Below are positions 16,888 through 25,302 of a stretch of DNA of 64,000 nt, in pieces. Origin of the DNA: Brevibacterium sp. S111 (lineage in GTDB: Bacteria; Actinomycetota; Actinomycetes; Actinomycetales; Brevibacteriaceae); the NCBI RefSeq assembly GCF_004745075.1, contig NZ_RHFH01000015.1, positions 1-64,000 of the forward strand, read 5' to 3'. Within the stretch, counting starts at the first letter, position 1. Every line of letters starts with the position of its first letter. The notes beneath the pieces were generated by a model, which was given only the letters and a program-made list of their open reading frames with translations, was not told where the DNA came from and made no database searches. The position numbers and the translations under genes were made by a program.

Positions 16888-17748
16888 ATGGCCAACTCCT
16901 TTGAATACACCGTCCCAGCCATCATCCCCAACCTCGACCTCAATGACGGGCGTGCGATCCCGCAGCTCGGGCTCGGCATCTACGCGATGAAGGGTGAGGA
17001 AGGCATCGACGCAATCGATGCGGGCATCGACAATGGCTACCGCCTCCTCGACACCGCGGTGAACTACGAGAACGAGCGCGAGGTCGGGCAGGCCATCGTG
17101 AACAACGGCATCCCACGCGAGGAACTGTTCGTCACGAGCAAGATCCCCGGCCGCCACCACGGCTTCGACGAGGCGATCGCCAGCACTGAGGAATCGCTGG
17201 CCCGCCTGGGTCTCGACTACCTCGACCTCCACCTCATCCACTGGCCCAACCCCAGCGTCGGCAAGTACGTCGAGACCTGGGAGGGCCTCATCGAACTGCG
17301 CAGACGCGGTCTGGTGAAGTCCATCGGCGTCTCGAACTTCACCGCCGAAATGCTCACCGAGCTCGTCGAGAAGACCGGCGTCACCCCGGCCGTCAACCAG
17401 GTCGAGCTCCACCCGTACTTCCCGCAGACCGAGCTTGTGGATTTCCACAAGTCGATCGGCGTGCAGACCGAGAGTTGGTCCCCGCTCTACCGTGACCAGG
17501 GGCTTTTCGATGAAGCCCCCATCGCCGAGGCGGCCGCCGCCCACGGCGTGACCCCGGCCCAGGTTGTCTTGCGCTGGCATATCGAGATCGGCAGCATCCC
17601 GATTCCGAAATCCGCGAACTTCGAACGTCAGCGTTCCAACGCCGACGTCTTCGAATTCGAGCTCACCCCCGCCGAGGTGGCGGCGATCTCCGGACTCGAG
17701 CGCGGTCGCATGAAGGACCGGGATCCGCTCACCCACGAAGAGATGTGA
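16888..17748 (+). CDS. Aldo/keto reductase (AKR5-like)
   Basis: This 286-residue NADPH-dependent oxidoreductase of the 2,5-diketogluconate reductase type reduces small aldehydes and ketones. The catalytic tetrad is visible: Asp in RLLDTAVNYENE, Tyr in the same segment, Lys in FVTSKIPG and His in HLIHWPNP. The cofactor-binding end is SIPIPKSANFERQRSN. Length is typical. The start is the first ATG after the inverted repeat at 16763-16832. It appears to be a monocistronic gene; the physiological substrate is unknown. Confidence 0.9.
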   Translation: MANSFEYTVPAIIPNLDLNDGRAIPQLGLGIYAMKGEEGIDAIDAGIDNGYRLLDTAVNYENEREVGQAIVNNGIPREELFVTSKIPGRHHGFDEAIASTEESLARLGLDYLDLHLIHWPNPSVGKYVETWEGLIELRRRGLVKSIGVSNFTAEMLTELVEKTGVTPAVNQVELHPYFPQTELVDFHKSIGVQTESWSPLYRDQGLFDEAPIAEAAAAHGVTPAQVVLRWHIEIGSIPIPKSANFERQRSNADVFEFELTPAEVAAISGLERGRMKDRDPLTHEEM

Positions 17749-17880
17749 GGGTCGGTCGGCTCTCGGGGAGGCAAGCGGTGACCCGGGAACCGGCGACCCC
17801 GGACGACCGGAGGCCGTTGTGCTGGGTACGGAGTGTTGGTCAGCCGCAGTCGTGTCACCGGAGGATGGAAGACTGGTGGC

Positions 17881-20800
17881 ATGGATCGAGCCATGACCGT
17901 TGTCCCGAGGGACGAGCTGAAGAGTTTCGCTGACCCCGGTACCTTCGCGCGCGGCAGCGACTACGCACGGAGGGGCAACGTGCTGCGGATCGTCTGGCAC
18001 GAATTCGACCAACAGCTCGTCGCCGATGTTGCCGGCACCACCGGGCTGTATGAAACCACGATCACCTTCGACGACTTCGACGATGACGGGCCCGGCGAGA
18101 TCATCGACACCGCCTGCACCTGCCCGGTCGGCTACGACTGCAAACACTGTGTCGCCGTGCTTCTCGTCAACAACCAGCAGATGCTCGAACAGCGGACCTC
18201 CGCGATGTTGGACGCCGACTCGGGACTCTCACCTGGTGCAGATGAAGCGGAACCGATCTGGGGATTCGACCCGTCCGACAGCGGAGCGATCTTCGGCAGC
18301 GGACGACCACCAGCTAGACCTCCCCAGAAACCGGAATGGCGCCAGCGTTTCGACCGCATCGTCGAAGTCACTCGCCGAGCGACGACGCAACCCGAGACTC
18401 TGGCGCTCGGCTTCGAACTCCACCGTCCCCCGCAGCGCAGCTACTTCAACCGAGGACCCTCACGGCTCAAGGTCGCCGAGATCCCCGACGAACCCGACAT
18501 CCAGCTGCACCTCCGACCGCTCGTGCCCGGGGCGAAGAACAACTGGATCAAAGGCCAAGCCGGATGGCATTGGTTCACCTCACGACTGAACGCCTCCCGC
18601 TTCGACGTCGAGCAGTTCGAATGGTTCTACCGACTGGTCACCCTCGACGACGGGTTCGGCCGGTACGGCTCTGCGTCATCGGCGACGATCCGACTCGACG
18701 ACTTCGGCTCACCTTTCCTCTGGGAACTGCTCGGCCGGGCCGCCGACCTCGACATCCCTCTCGTCAGCGCCGACAAGCAGATCGACATCCGGCTGGGCCG
18801 GAAGGCCGAACTCCATCTCGACGTCACCCGCGATGACAACGCCCTCGTCCTCAGATCCGCGGTTGTCATCGACGACCGAACGGTGCCGGCCCACGATGTG
18901 CGACCGATCGGTCTCGACGGAGTGTACAGCGTGGACATGGTTGGGAAGACGAAGGCCGCGATCACCCTCGCGCCGCTGACCGAGCCGATGACCGAGGCGC
19001 AGCGGACAGTGCTTGAGAGTGCCGTGACGACCCGGATCCCCGCCGAGGCGCACGACGACTTCTTCGACCGCATCCTCCCGCTCCTGCGCACACCGACCGA
19101 CCGGCGCGGCCGCGCCCGTGACGGTCGCGCCCGTGATGGCGGAAATCCGGGCACAAGCGCGAGTGGCAATGTCGGCCTTGCGAACAGCGGCCCTGCGAAC
19201 AGCGGAAACGCCGGCACACTCAGTGGCGAGCGCATCATCAGCAGCGACGGATCAGTCGACCTCCCCGTCGAGAGGTCCCCGCACCTCAACCTGCACATCG
19301 CCTACGAGATTTCAGGCAAGTCCAATCGCAGCCGCCGGACCACGAAGACATCCACCACGAAGACCCCTTCCCCGGACATGCGCCTGAACTGGTCCTGGAT
19401 CTATTATTCTCCGCAGCGGACATGCCCCCTCGTGCCTCATCACAGCGAGTTGGCCAATACGCAAGGAGGTCGTGATCAGAAGTTCGAACACGCAGTGCTC
19501 CGACGGCTGCGCGCCATCGACCCCGACGCCGCGCGCACCGAGTCACGCACCCTGACCGGCATCGACGCCGCCACGTACAGCACACGAGTGCTGCCCCGCA
19601 TCCAGGATCTCGACGACGTCACCGTCACCTTCGCAGATGCCGATAACGCCCCTGACTTCCGCGAACTCGAGGAGACTCCGCAGGTGAGCCTCCGTACTTC
19701 GGCCACCGATGACTCGGACTGGTTCGACCTCGGCATCGACGTCACCGTCGACGGCCACGAGATCCCTTTCGTCGACCTGTTCACGGCACTCGCGCAGGAG
19801 CAGTCCCACCTCATCCTCGATGACGGTTCGTTCTTCTCCCTCGAGAATCCCGTCTTCGACCGACTGCGCGAACTCCTCGCCGAGGCGAATGCCCTCGACG
19901 GTTTCTCACCGGAGAACCCGCAGATCAGCCGCTACCAGACGGCCCTGTACGACGAACTCGAGGACCTCGCCGACGATGTTGCCGACGATCCCCGATGGTC
20001 CGAACTCATGGACGGGCTGAGGGACCTCGATGCCGTCGCCGAGGTGGCCGTGCCCGAGACCGTGAACGCGCAGCTGCGGCCCTACCAGGTGGAGGGCTTC
20101 CGATGGTTGGCATTTCTCCGTGAACATCACCTCGGCGGGATCCTCGCCGACGATATGGGCTTGGGCAAAACCCTGCAGACGCTCGCCCTCATCGACTACG
20201 ACCGGATCGAGCGCGAAGCTCAGCCCACAGCCGAACCCACGGTCGAACACGTGGATGAGCACGCGGCGGAGACGCGGGTTCCGTTTCTCGTGGTCGCCCC
20301 CACCTCGGTGGTGGCCAATTGGATGCTCGAGGCCCGCAAGTTCACTCCGCACCTGACCGTGACCGCGGTGGGGGAGACTGCGAAGAAGCGCAAACGCCCA
20401 GTCGCCGAGGCGGTCGCAGGCGCCGATATCGTCGTCACCTCGTACGCGGTGATGCGTCTCGACATCGACGAATTCGCCGGTCTCGATTGGGCGGGCGTCA
20501 TCTTCGACGAAGCCCAATTCATGAAGAACCATCAGGCGAAGACGCACCGGGCAGCGAGGCGGCTCGACGCCCCGTTCCGGTTGGCGATCACGGGTACGCC
20601 GATGGAGAACTCGCTCACCGATGTGTGGTCGCTGATCGCAATCACCTCGCCGGGGCTGTTCCCGAACGCGAAGCGCTTCCGGGAACACTACGTTCGCCCG
20701 ATCGAATCAGGCGAAGATCCGAGCCGCATGGATCGTCTGCGGTCGCGGCTGCGGCCATTCATGCTTCGGCGAACGAAGGACCTCGTCGCAGCGGATCTGC

Positions 20801-21519
20801 CGGAGAAGCAGGAGCAGGTGCTCACAGTCGAACTCGAGCCGGCGCATCGGCGTCTTTATGACACGGTGCTGCAGCGCGAACGCAAACAGGTGCTCGGGCT
20901 CCTCGGCGACTTCGAGAAGAACCGGTTCGCGATCTTCCGGTCGCTGACCCTGCTGCGGATGCTCGCGCTCGCCCCTGGGATCGTGGCCGACTACGCGGAC
21001 TCCGGGATCGCCTCGAGCAAGCTCGGTGCGCTGATGAGCCATCTTCGCGAGGTCCGCGACGAGGGTCACCGGGCTCTCGTGTTCAGCCAGTTCACGAGCT
21101 ATCTGGGTGCGGTTGCGACCGAACTCGAGGACAACGGGATCGACTACGTCTACCTCGACGGGTCCACGAAGGATCGGACGAAGGTCATCGAAGCCTTTCG
21201 TGAGGGCAGCGCCCCCGTGTTCCTCATCAGTCTCAAGGCCGGCGGGTTCGGACTCACCCTCACCGAGGCGGACTACGTTTTCCTGCTCGACCCGTGGTGG
21301 AACCCGGCGGCGGAGTCCCAAGCCGTCGATCGGTCGCACCGGATCGGGCAGACCCGACAGGTCATGGTCTACCGGCTCGTCGCCGAGAATACGATCGAAG
21401 AGAAGGTGCTGGCGCTGCAGACGAAGAAGGCCGACCTGTTCACCGCGCTCATGGACGAGGGCAGCGCGTTCAGTGAGGTGATCTCGGCCGCGGACATCAA
21501 GGGCCTGCTGGAGGGGTGA
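17881..21519 (+). CDS. SNF2-family helicase with SWIM zinc finger
   Basis: This is a DNA-dependent ATPase of about 1212 residues. The N-terminus has a SWIM finger (TACTCPVGYDCKHCVAV, CxCx6CxH, about residues 77-92). A large middle region follows with a low-complexity Gly/Asn/Ala stretch coded by 15-nt repeats (about 19112-19215). The C-terminal SNF2 motor has LADDMGLGKTLQ (Walker A), VVAPTSVVANW, FDEAQFMKN (DEAQ box), AITGTPMENS, LVFSQFTSYL and RSHRIGQTRQVMVYRLV. Such proteins occur widely in Actinobacteria, with suggested roles in transcription or repair. The start at 17881 is uncertain; 17893 or 17833 are possible. It overlaps the convergent TetR gene by 23 bases. Confidence 0.9.
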   Translation: MDRAMTVVPRDELKSFADPGTFARGSDYARRGNVLRIVWHEFDQQLVADVAGTTGLYETTITFDDFDDDGPGEIIDTACTCPVGYDCKHCVAVLLVNNQQMLEQRTSAMLDADSGLSPGADEAEPIWGFDPSDSGAIFGSGRPPARPPQKPEWRQRFDRIVEVTRRATTQPETLALGFELHRPPQRSYFNRGPSRLKVAEIPDEPDIQLHLRPLVPGAKNNWIKGQAGWHWFTSRLNASRFDVEQFEWFYRLVTLDDGFGRYGSASSATIRLDDFGSPFLWELLGRAADLDIPLVSADKQIDIRLGRKAELHLDVTRDDNALVLRSAVVIDDRTVPAHDVRPIGLDGVYSVDMVGKTKAAITLAPLTEPMTEAQRTVLESAVTTRIPAEAHDDFFDRILPLLRTPTDRRGRARDGRARDGGNPGTSASGNVGLANSGPANSGNAGTLSGERIISSDGSVDLPVERSPHLNLHIAYEISGKSNRSRRTTKTSTTKTPSPDMRLNWSWIYYSPQRTCPLVPHHSELANTQGGRDQKFEHAVLRRLRAIDPDAARTESRTLTGIDAATYSTRVLPRIQDLDDVTVTFADADNAPDFRELEETPQVSLRTSATDDSDWFDLGIDVTVDGHEIPFVDLFTALAQEQSHLILDDGSFFSLENPVFDRLRELLAEANALDGFSPENPQISRYQTALYDELEDLADDVADDPRWSELMDGLRDLDAVAEVAVPETVNAQLRPYQVEGFRWLAFLREHHLGGILADDMGLGKTLQTLALIDYDRIEREAQPTAEPTVEHVDEHAAETRVPFLVVAPTSVVANWMLEARKFTPHLTVTAVGETAKKRKRPVAEAVAGADIVVTSYAVMRLDIDEFAGLDWAGVIFDEAQFMKNHQAKTHRAARRLDAPFRLAITGTPMENSLTDVWSLIAITSPGLFPNAKRFREHYVRPIESGEDPSRMDRLRSRLRPFMLRRTKDLVAADLPEKQEQVLTVELEPAHRRLYDTVLQRERKQVLGLLGDFEKNRFAIFRSLTLLRMLALAPGIVADYADSGIASSKLGALMSHLREVRDEGHRALVFSQFTSYLGAVATELEDNGIDYVYLDGSTKDRTKVIEAFREGSAPVFLISLKAGGFGLTLTEADYVFLLDPWWNPAAESQAVDRSHRIGQTRQVMVYRLVAENTIEEKVLALQTKKADLFTALMDEGSAFSEVISAADIKGLLEG

Positions 21520-22231
21520 GCGGTCTTCGATCTGTCGGAGAGGCAGATTCAAAGACATCCTTGAGCGCCATCCGGCTGGGGCGAGGCAGCGGTTCCTGGT
21601 CGTCGCGCCCTTTCGTCTCGAAGCTCTGCAGCAGATAGGCGATGAGCCGCCTTGAGAGATCGTGGGCGTGCTCGGGCGGAGCCGCACTGACACCGCTGTT
21701 GGCGAAGAAGATGAGCAGCAGGTCGCTGGGGTCGAAGTCGCGGCGCAGTCGGCCGGCATCCTGGGCCCGGCAGACGAGTTTCGCAAACGTCGCTTCCGCG
21801 TGATTGCTCTTCTCGTTCACTCCCGAGTCCTCGGTGATCGTCGTGATGAAGGCCTCGGTGAAACCGCGATCCTCGACCTGCATCCGGCCGAGCTCGTCGA
21901 CGAATCTGCAGAAGCCATGCCACGGATCCGGGTCGGCCGCGGCATCGTCGAGGATAGATTCGCAATGAGTGATCTGAGTCGAGAACACCTCGTCGATGAG
22001 TGACCTGCGATCTGGGAACCGGCGGAACAGGGTGGCCGCGCCGACCCCTGCACGCCTGGCGATCGCTGCCATGGGGGCATCGATGCCTCGGTCCGCAAAG
22101 AGCTGCCTGGCCGCGGCGACGATACGAGCCCGGTTCTGGGCGGCATCAGCACGCAGCCTCGGACGTGCGGGGGCGAAGCCATCAGGTTCTTGCGCCTCGA
22201 TCTGAGTCGACTCCGCCATTTCTTCTCTCAC
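21497..22231 (-). CDS. TetR-family transcriptional regulator
   Basis: This 244-residue repressor has an N-terminal helix-turn-helix (NRARIVAAARQLFADRGIDAPMAAIARRAGVGAATLFRRFPDRRSL, about residues 33-78) and an all-helical ligand domain. A start at 22219 is also possible. The C-terminus overlaps the end of the SNF2 gene. It is divergent from the ketopantoate-reductase-like gene, and two overlapping dyads lie between them, so it probably represses that gene and itself. The ligand is unknown. Confidence 0.88.
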   Translation of the reverse strand: MREEMAESTQIEAQEPDGFAPARPRLRADAAQNRARIVAAARQLFADRGIDAPMAAIARRAGVGAATLFRRFPDRRSLIDEVFSTQITHCESILDDAAADPDPWHGFCRFVDELGRMQVEDRGFTEAFITTITEDSGVNEKSNHAEATFAKLVCRAQDAGRLRRDFDPSDLLLIFFANSGVSAAPPEHAHDLSRRLIAYLLQSFETKGRDDQEPLPRPSRMALKDVFESASPTDRRPLTPPAGP

Positions 22232-22283
22232 TTCCGCCGGATTCGGAATGCCGCGATGGTTCCTCTGCTTAGCCTATACGTAA

Positions 22284-22311
22284 GTGGAAACTGCATTCCA
22301 CATACTGTGGA
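22284..22311. promoter_or_regulatory. Candidate TetR operator
   Basis: Two overlapping dyads are seen: GTGGAA, 6 nt, TTCCAC (22284-22301) and TCCACA, TAC, TGTGGA (22297-22311). They sit between the divergent TetR and ketopantoate-reductase-like starts, in a locally AT-richer stretch, where a TetR operator is expected. Confidence 0.55.
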
Positions 22312-22377
22312 GCGGCGCGATGCGCCGAAAGGTGCAGAAGTGAGAGACGCCGGAAGGCGCAGAGGAGAGTCGCAGAG

Positions 22378-23328
22378 ATGAAGATTTTGATGTTCGGCCG
22401 CGGGGTCATTTCGACGCTGTATGGATGGGCCCTGGACAAGGCGGGGAACGACGTCGACTTCTACGTTCGACCCGGGCGCGCCGTCGACTTCGGTCAGTCG
22501 GTCGATCTGGACATCAGAGACGGCAGGAAGAAGTCGTTGAAGGGGGCACCGGTGACAGGACCGTGGCCCATCAAGCTGCGTGAGGACCTCGAGGCTGATC
22601 ACGACTACGACCTCATCATCGTCAGCGTCAACCACGACCAGCTGGAGACCGTAGTCGACTACCTCAGTACACGGGTCGGCAGAGCCACTGTGCTCATCTT
22701 CAACAATATCTGGGCCGAACCCGCAGCTGCGATACGGTCGCTGCCCCGCGATCACGTCGTGTGGGGCTTCCCCGGCGGCGGAGGCGGATTCTCGGGCAAT
22801 ACTCTGCGCGGCGGATTTATGAGGACCGTCTTCTTCGGCGATATCGACGGGTCGAGCCACACCATCCGGCACCGTGAAGTCACCGAGCTCTTTGAAGCCG
22901 CCGGATTCTCGGCTTCGCACGTGGCGGATTTCCGGAGCTGGCTGTGGTTCCACTTCATCCTCGATGCCGCCATCATGATCGGATGGCTGCGCATGGGAAG
23001 CTTCGACGCTCTCGTCCGATCCCGGCTGGCTCTGCGCGAAGTCGTCCGACTCATCCGTGAGATGATCCCCGTGCTCACGGCGAAGGGAGGCGCCGCACGG
23101 CTCGGTGCGGGTGCGGTGAAATATGTTCCTGCAGGCGTCCTCGCGCTTGTGTCGGGGAAGCTGTTGGCCGGTGACTCCATCTCCGCTGTCATCATGAGGC
23201 AGGCCCAGGACGCCGGTCACATCGACTACGAGGCGAAGGCCGTCTACCCGCGAGATGTCCTCGCCGATGCCCGGCGTCTGGGTGTCTCGGTTCCCAAGCT
23301 CGAAGAGAACGAACCGGCTTTCAAATAG
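22378..23328 (+). CDS. Ketopantoate reductase-like (PanE/ApbA family) oxidoreductase
   Basis: This 316-residue NAD(P)H-dependent enzyme has an N-terminal Rossmann fold (MKILMFGRGVISTLYG, with the glycine motif changed from the usual GAGAVG to GRGVIS), YDLIIVSVNHDQLETVV, and a helical C-terminal domain with WLWFHFILDAAIMIGW. The altered nucleotide loop and an active-site region without the clear KxxxN pattern of true PanE suggest a different substrate. Many such paralogues in Actinobacteria are TetR-controlled accessory enzymes. The start follows a long purine-rich run. A perfect 9-bp hairpin terminates it at 23381-23408. Confidence 0.75.
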   Translation: MKILMFGRGVISTLYGWALDKAGNDVDFYVRPGRAVDFGQSVDLDIRDGRKKSLKGAPVTGPWPIKLREDLEADHDYDLIIVSVNHDQLETVVDYLSTRVGRATVLIFNNIWAEPAAAIRSLPRDHVVWGFPGGGGGFSGNTLRGGFMRTVFFGDIDGSSHTIRHREVTELFEAAGFSASHVADFRSWLWFHFILDAAIMIGWLRMGSFDALVRSRLALREVVRLIREMIPVLTAKGGAARLGAGAVKYVPAGVLALVSGKLLAGDSISAVIMRQAQDAGHIDYEAKAVYPRDVLADARRLGVSVPKLEENEPAFK

Positions 23329-23380
23329 ATCCTGACGACTGCGCACCGGCCGATCGGGCCCGGCGGGCGTCGAGGCGAGG

Positions 23381-23408
23381 GCGCGACGGACGAACGGACC
23401 CGTCGCGC
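23381..23408. terminator. Hairpin between convergent genes
   Basis: GCGCGACGG and CCGTCGCGC flank a 10-nt loop. It lies 52 bases after the ketopantoate-reductase-like stop and 15 bases before the stop of the convergent PadR-type gene, so it can end both transcripts. Confidence 0.7.
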
Positions 23409-23423
23409 GGTCAGGTCGACTCG

Positions 23424-23843
23424 CTATCGACTCGGAACCTCGACGAGGTTGCCCTTGATTTTGCTGAGGAAGCTCGCCCCCAGCGGAGTCAGGTCCAGCA
23501 GCTTGCGCTTCGCCCCGGTCCGCGGCGCATCGGCGGCTGTGCTCTGCAGGAACCCTGAATCCTGCAATCGTTTGATCGTGCGGTAGAGACCGCGCTCGGT
23601 GATCTGCCAGCCGGTGGCGGCGGTGACCGCCTCGGCGACGGTGGAGATCTCGGCCGGCTGATGCTCGGCAACGAGCGACAGAGTGATCGGGGTGAGCATC
23701 GACTTCTTGTAGGTCTCGACCCAGGACTCGACGCGGTGGTCGAGCCACTCCCGCTCTTCCGGGGTGAGTGCGGCCGAGCTGCCGTTCGCCCCAGCTGTGA
23801 TGTCGATTGCCTCGTTCGTGGTGCCGCGAGACTCTGCCGCCAT
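23424..23843 (-). CDS. PadR-like winged-helix regulator
   Basis: This 139-residue regulator has the N-terminal helix EWLDHRVESWVETYKKSMLTPITLSLVAEH, a winged helix with STVAEAVTAATGWQITERGLYRTIKRLQDSGFL, and a basic end (AKRKLLDLTPLGASFLSKIKGN) typical of PadR-type wing and C-terminus. The ATG at 23843 lies two bases after the stop of the upstream membrane gene, so the two form an operon. It probably controls its own operon through the dyad at 24302-24312. The effector is unknown. Confidence 0.75.
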   Translation of the reverse strand: MAAESRGTTNEAIDITAGANGSSAALTPEEREWLDHRVESWVETYKKSMLTPITLSLVAEHQPAEISTVAEAVTAATGWQITERGLYRTIKRLQDSGFLQSTAADAPRTGAKRKLLDLTPLGASFLSKIKGNLVEVPSR

Positions 23844-23845
23844 CC

Positions 23846-24298
23846 TCAGTCCTCCCAGCCGCGGCCGAGGACTGAGCCGAGGAGGTGGACCAGCAGTCCA
23901 AGCCCCCACAGGGAGCTCATCACGATGGTGGCCCCGAACCAGGAGCTCTCGAGCAGATTGCGAGCCGCGTCTCCGGCGCCGTCGACTTCGAAGCCTAGGA
24001 ACATCGCCCGGAAGATCGCGTGCAGATTGAAGGAGGTGGTGACGGTGACGAACGCGATGACATGCGCGATGACGACACCGAAGCGGACGCGTTTGAGCAC
24101 GGTCAGTTTCCGCCACAGCCACACCACGATTCCGAGGGCGACAAGCGCGGTGAGGATTCCAGCGAGGATCGTGATCTCGCCGCCGGTGGCCGCAATGACG
24201 ATCTGAACGATGGCCATGGCGAGCACGAGGCCGAGCGTGTACGGGAGGAGAAGCGCACGGGCGTTGGCTGGCGATGACGTCTGCGGGGCCGTAGTCAT
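23846..24298 (-). CDS. Four-helix membrane protein in operon with PadR-like regulator
   Basis: This 150-residue protein has four predicted helices (LLLPYTLGLVLAMAIVQIVI, ILAGILTALVALGIVVWLW, FGVVIAHVIAFVTVTTSF and ATIVMSSLWGLGLLVHLLG). I do not recognise the family. The ATG at 24298 is preferred; a longer in-frame start at 24370 would run through the promoter. The dyad GGTAC-T-GTACC sits four bases upstream of this ATG, so the message is probably leaderless or very short-leadered. Small membrane proteins coded with PadR-type regulators often act in drug or envelope stress, but nothing here proves that. Confidence 0.65.
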   Translation of the reverse strand: MTTAPQTSSPANARALLLPYTLGLVLAMAIVQIVIAATGGEITILAGILTALVALGIVVWLWRKLTVLKRVRFGVVIAHVIAFVTVTTSFNLHAIFRAMFLGFEVDGAGDAARNLLESSWFGATIVMSSLWGLGLLVHLLGSVLGRGWED

Positions 24299-24301
24299 AT
24301 T

Positions 24302-24312
24302 GGTACTGTACC
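24302..24312. promoter_or_regulatory. Dyad upstream of the membrane/PadR operon
   Basis: GGTAC, T, GTACC is a perfect 11-bp palindrome ending four bases before the ATG of the minus-strand operon and 77 bases before the divergent plus-strand GTG. It may be the PadR operator. Confidence 0.4.
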
Positions 24313-24388
24313 TATGGTTCACTTCCTGTTGCAAGGGCCGATTTCGCACGATCTCTCGGGCAGGGCCCACCTATGTGAGAATGTCACC

Positions 24389-25114
24389 GTGGAGATCGAA
24401 GTCAGGCACCGGCGCGCTCTGCGCGGCACCCTCGCCGCAGCATTCGCGACCTTTGTCGCACTGACGTCGCACATCCTCGGCGGGGGATCCTTTCCGACCG
24501 CGATGGGTGTCATCGTCCCGCTGGCGCTGTCGATCCTCGTCTGTGTCCTCCTGTCCGGGCGCCACTTGTCGCTGCCGCGGCTGACGGTCTCGGTCGGAAT
24601 CAGCCAAACGCTCTTCCACCTTCTGTTCTCCCTCTTCACTCCGCACGGTTCCGCATCGCTGAACGCGACGGCACGCTCCGACAACGGTCTCGCCGCGCTC
24701 CTCGGCTCGCACTCTCACCACTCGCCGGCGCACGGAGTCCACCACACGGCGATGCACTCGACGCCCGGCGGCTTGGTGCAGATGACTCATGATTCCGCAG
24801 TCATGCCTGCCATGGACGGTTCTGTGGGTGCAGCAGCCCAGATGCATTCGCACTCGTCGCCCGCGATGCTGCTGGCCCATTGCGTTGCCGGGATCGTGAC
24901 GATCGCGATGATCTACTGGGCTGAGCGACTGCCGGTCATGCTCGGCGAGTTCGCCCGCCTCATCATCCGAGCGGTCATCCCGCGTCTCGTCACCATCAGG
25001 GCGCAGATCGAGAAGCCGCGGTCGCTGATCGGCTTCGAGCCCGAACTGCCTCGCAGCCTCGGTGTGTGCCGATCCCCGGTGTTGCGGCGAGGGCCACCGC
25101 AGCCTGCTTTCTGA
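24389..25114 (+). CDS. His/Met-rich membrane protein
   Basis: This protein of about 241 residues has helices at about residues 8-30, 35-55, 58-75 and 165-185. Between helices 3 and 4 is a loop of roughly 70 residues packed with metal-ligand side chains: SHSHHSPAHGVHHTAMHS, QMTHDSAVMPAMDG and AQMHSHSSPAM. This pattern is usual for copper or zinc handling at the cell envelope. The GTG at 24389 is my choice of start; 24314 would overlap the divergent promoter. It is followed by a PepSY-TM gene, a family often linked to metal or siderophore reduction. Metal binding is inferred from composition only. Confidence 0.65.
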   Translation: MEIEVRHRRALRGTLAAAFATFVALTSHILGGGSFPTAMGVIVPLALSILVCVLLSGRHLSLPRLTVSVGISQTLFHLLFSLFTPHGSASLNATARSDNGLAALLGSHSHHSPAHGVHHTAMHSTPGGLVQMTHDSAVMPAMDGSVGAAAQMHSHSSPAMLLAHCVAGIVTIAMIYWAERLPVMLGEFARLIIRAVIPRLVTIRAQIEKPRSLIGFEPELPRSLGVCRSPVLRRGPPQPAF

Positions 25115-25158
25115 CACTCATCACATCCGCGCATCGGCTCTCGTGAGTCGGTGCGATC

Positions 25159-25243
25159 ACTGCTGACCGTATCTGGTCGTCGACCGCGACTGCGTGTAGT
25201 GTGCGACGACTGCCGACCGCAACTGCCCGTCGACAGCATCTGC
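25159..25243 (+). repeat. Two imperfect 35-bp direct repeats
   Basis: Units at 25159-25193 and 25209-25243 share about 26 of 35 bases, starting ACTGCYGACCG and both containing CGTCGAC, with a 50-bp period. They lie upstream of the PepSY-TM gene and may be a regulatory array. Confidence 0.4.
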
Positions 25244-25302
25244 TCGGCGAGGGCATCAGGCCGACCCGATCCGGTTCAGCGCACCTGAGAGAAAGCATCA
25301 TT

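Noticed and set aside
17881..22231. SNF2 helicase plus TetR as a phage-defence unit
   Set aside because: SWIM-SNF2 genes are common single genes in Actinobacteria; no nuclease, methylase or other defence partner is adjacent.
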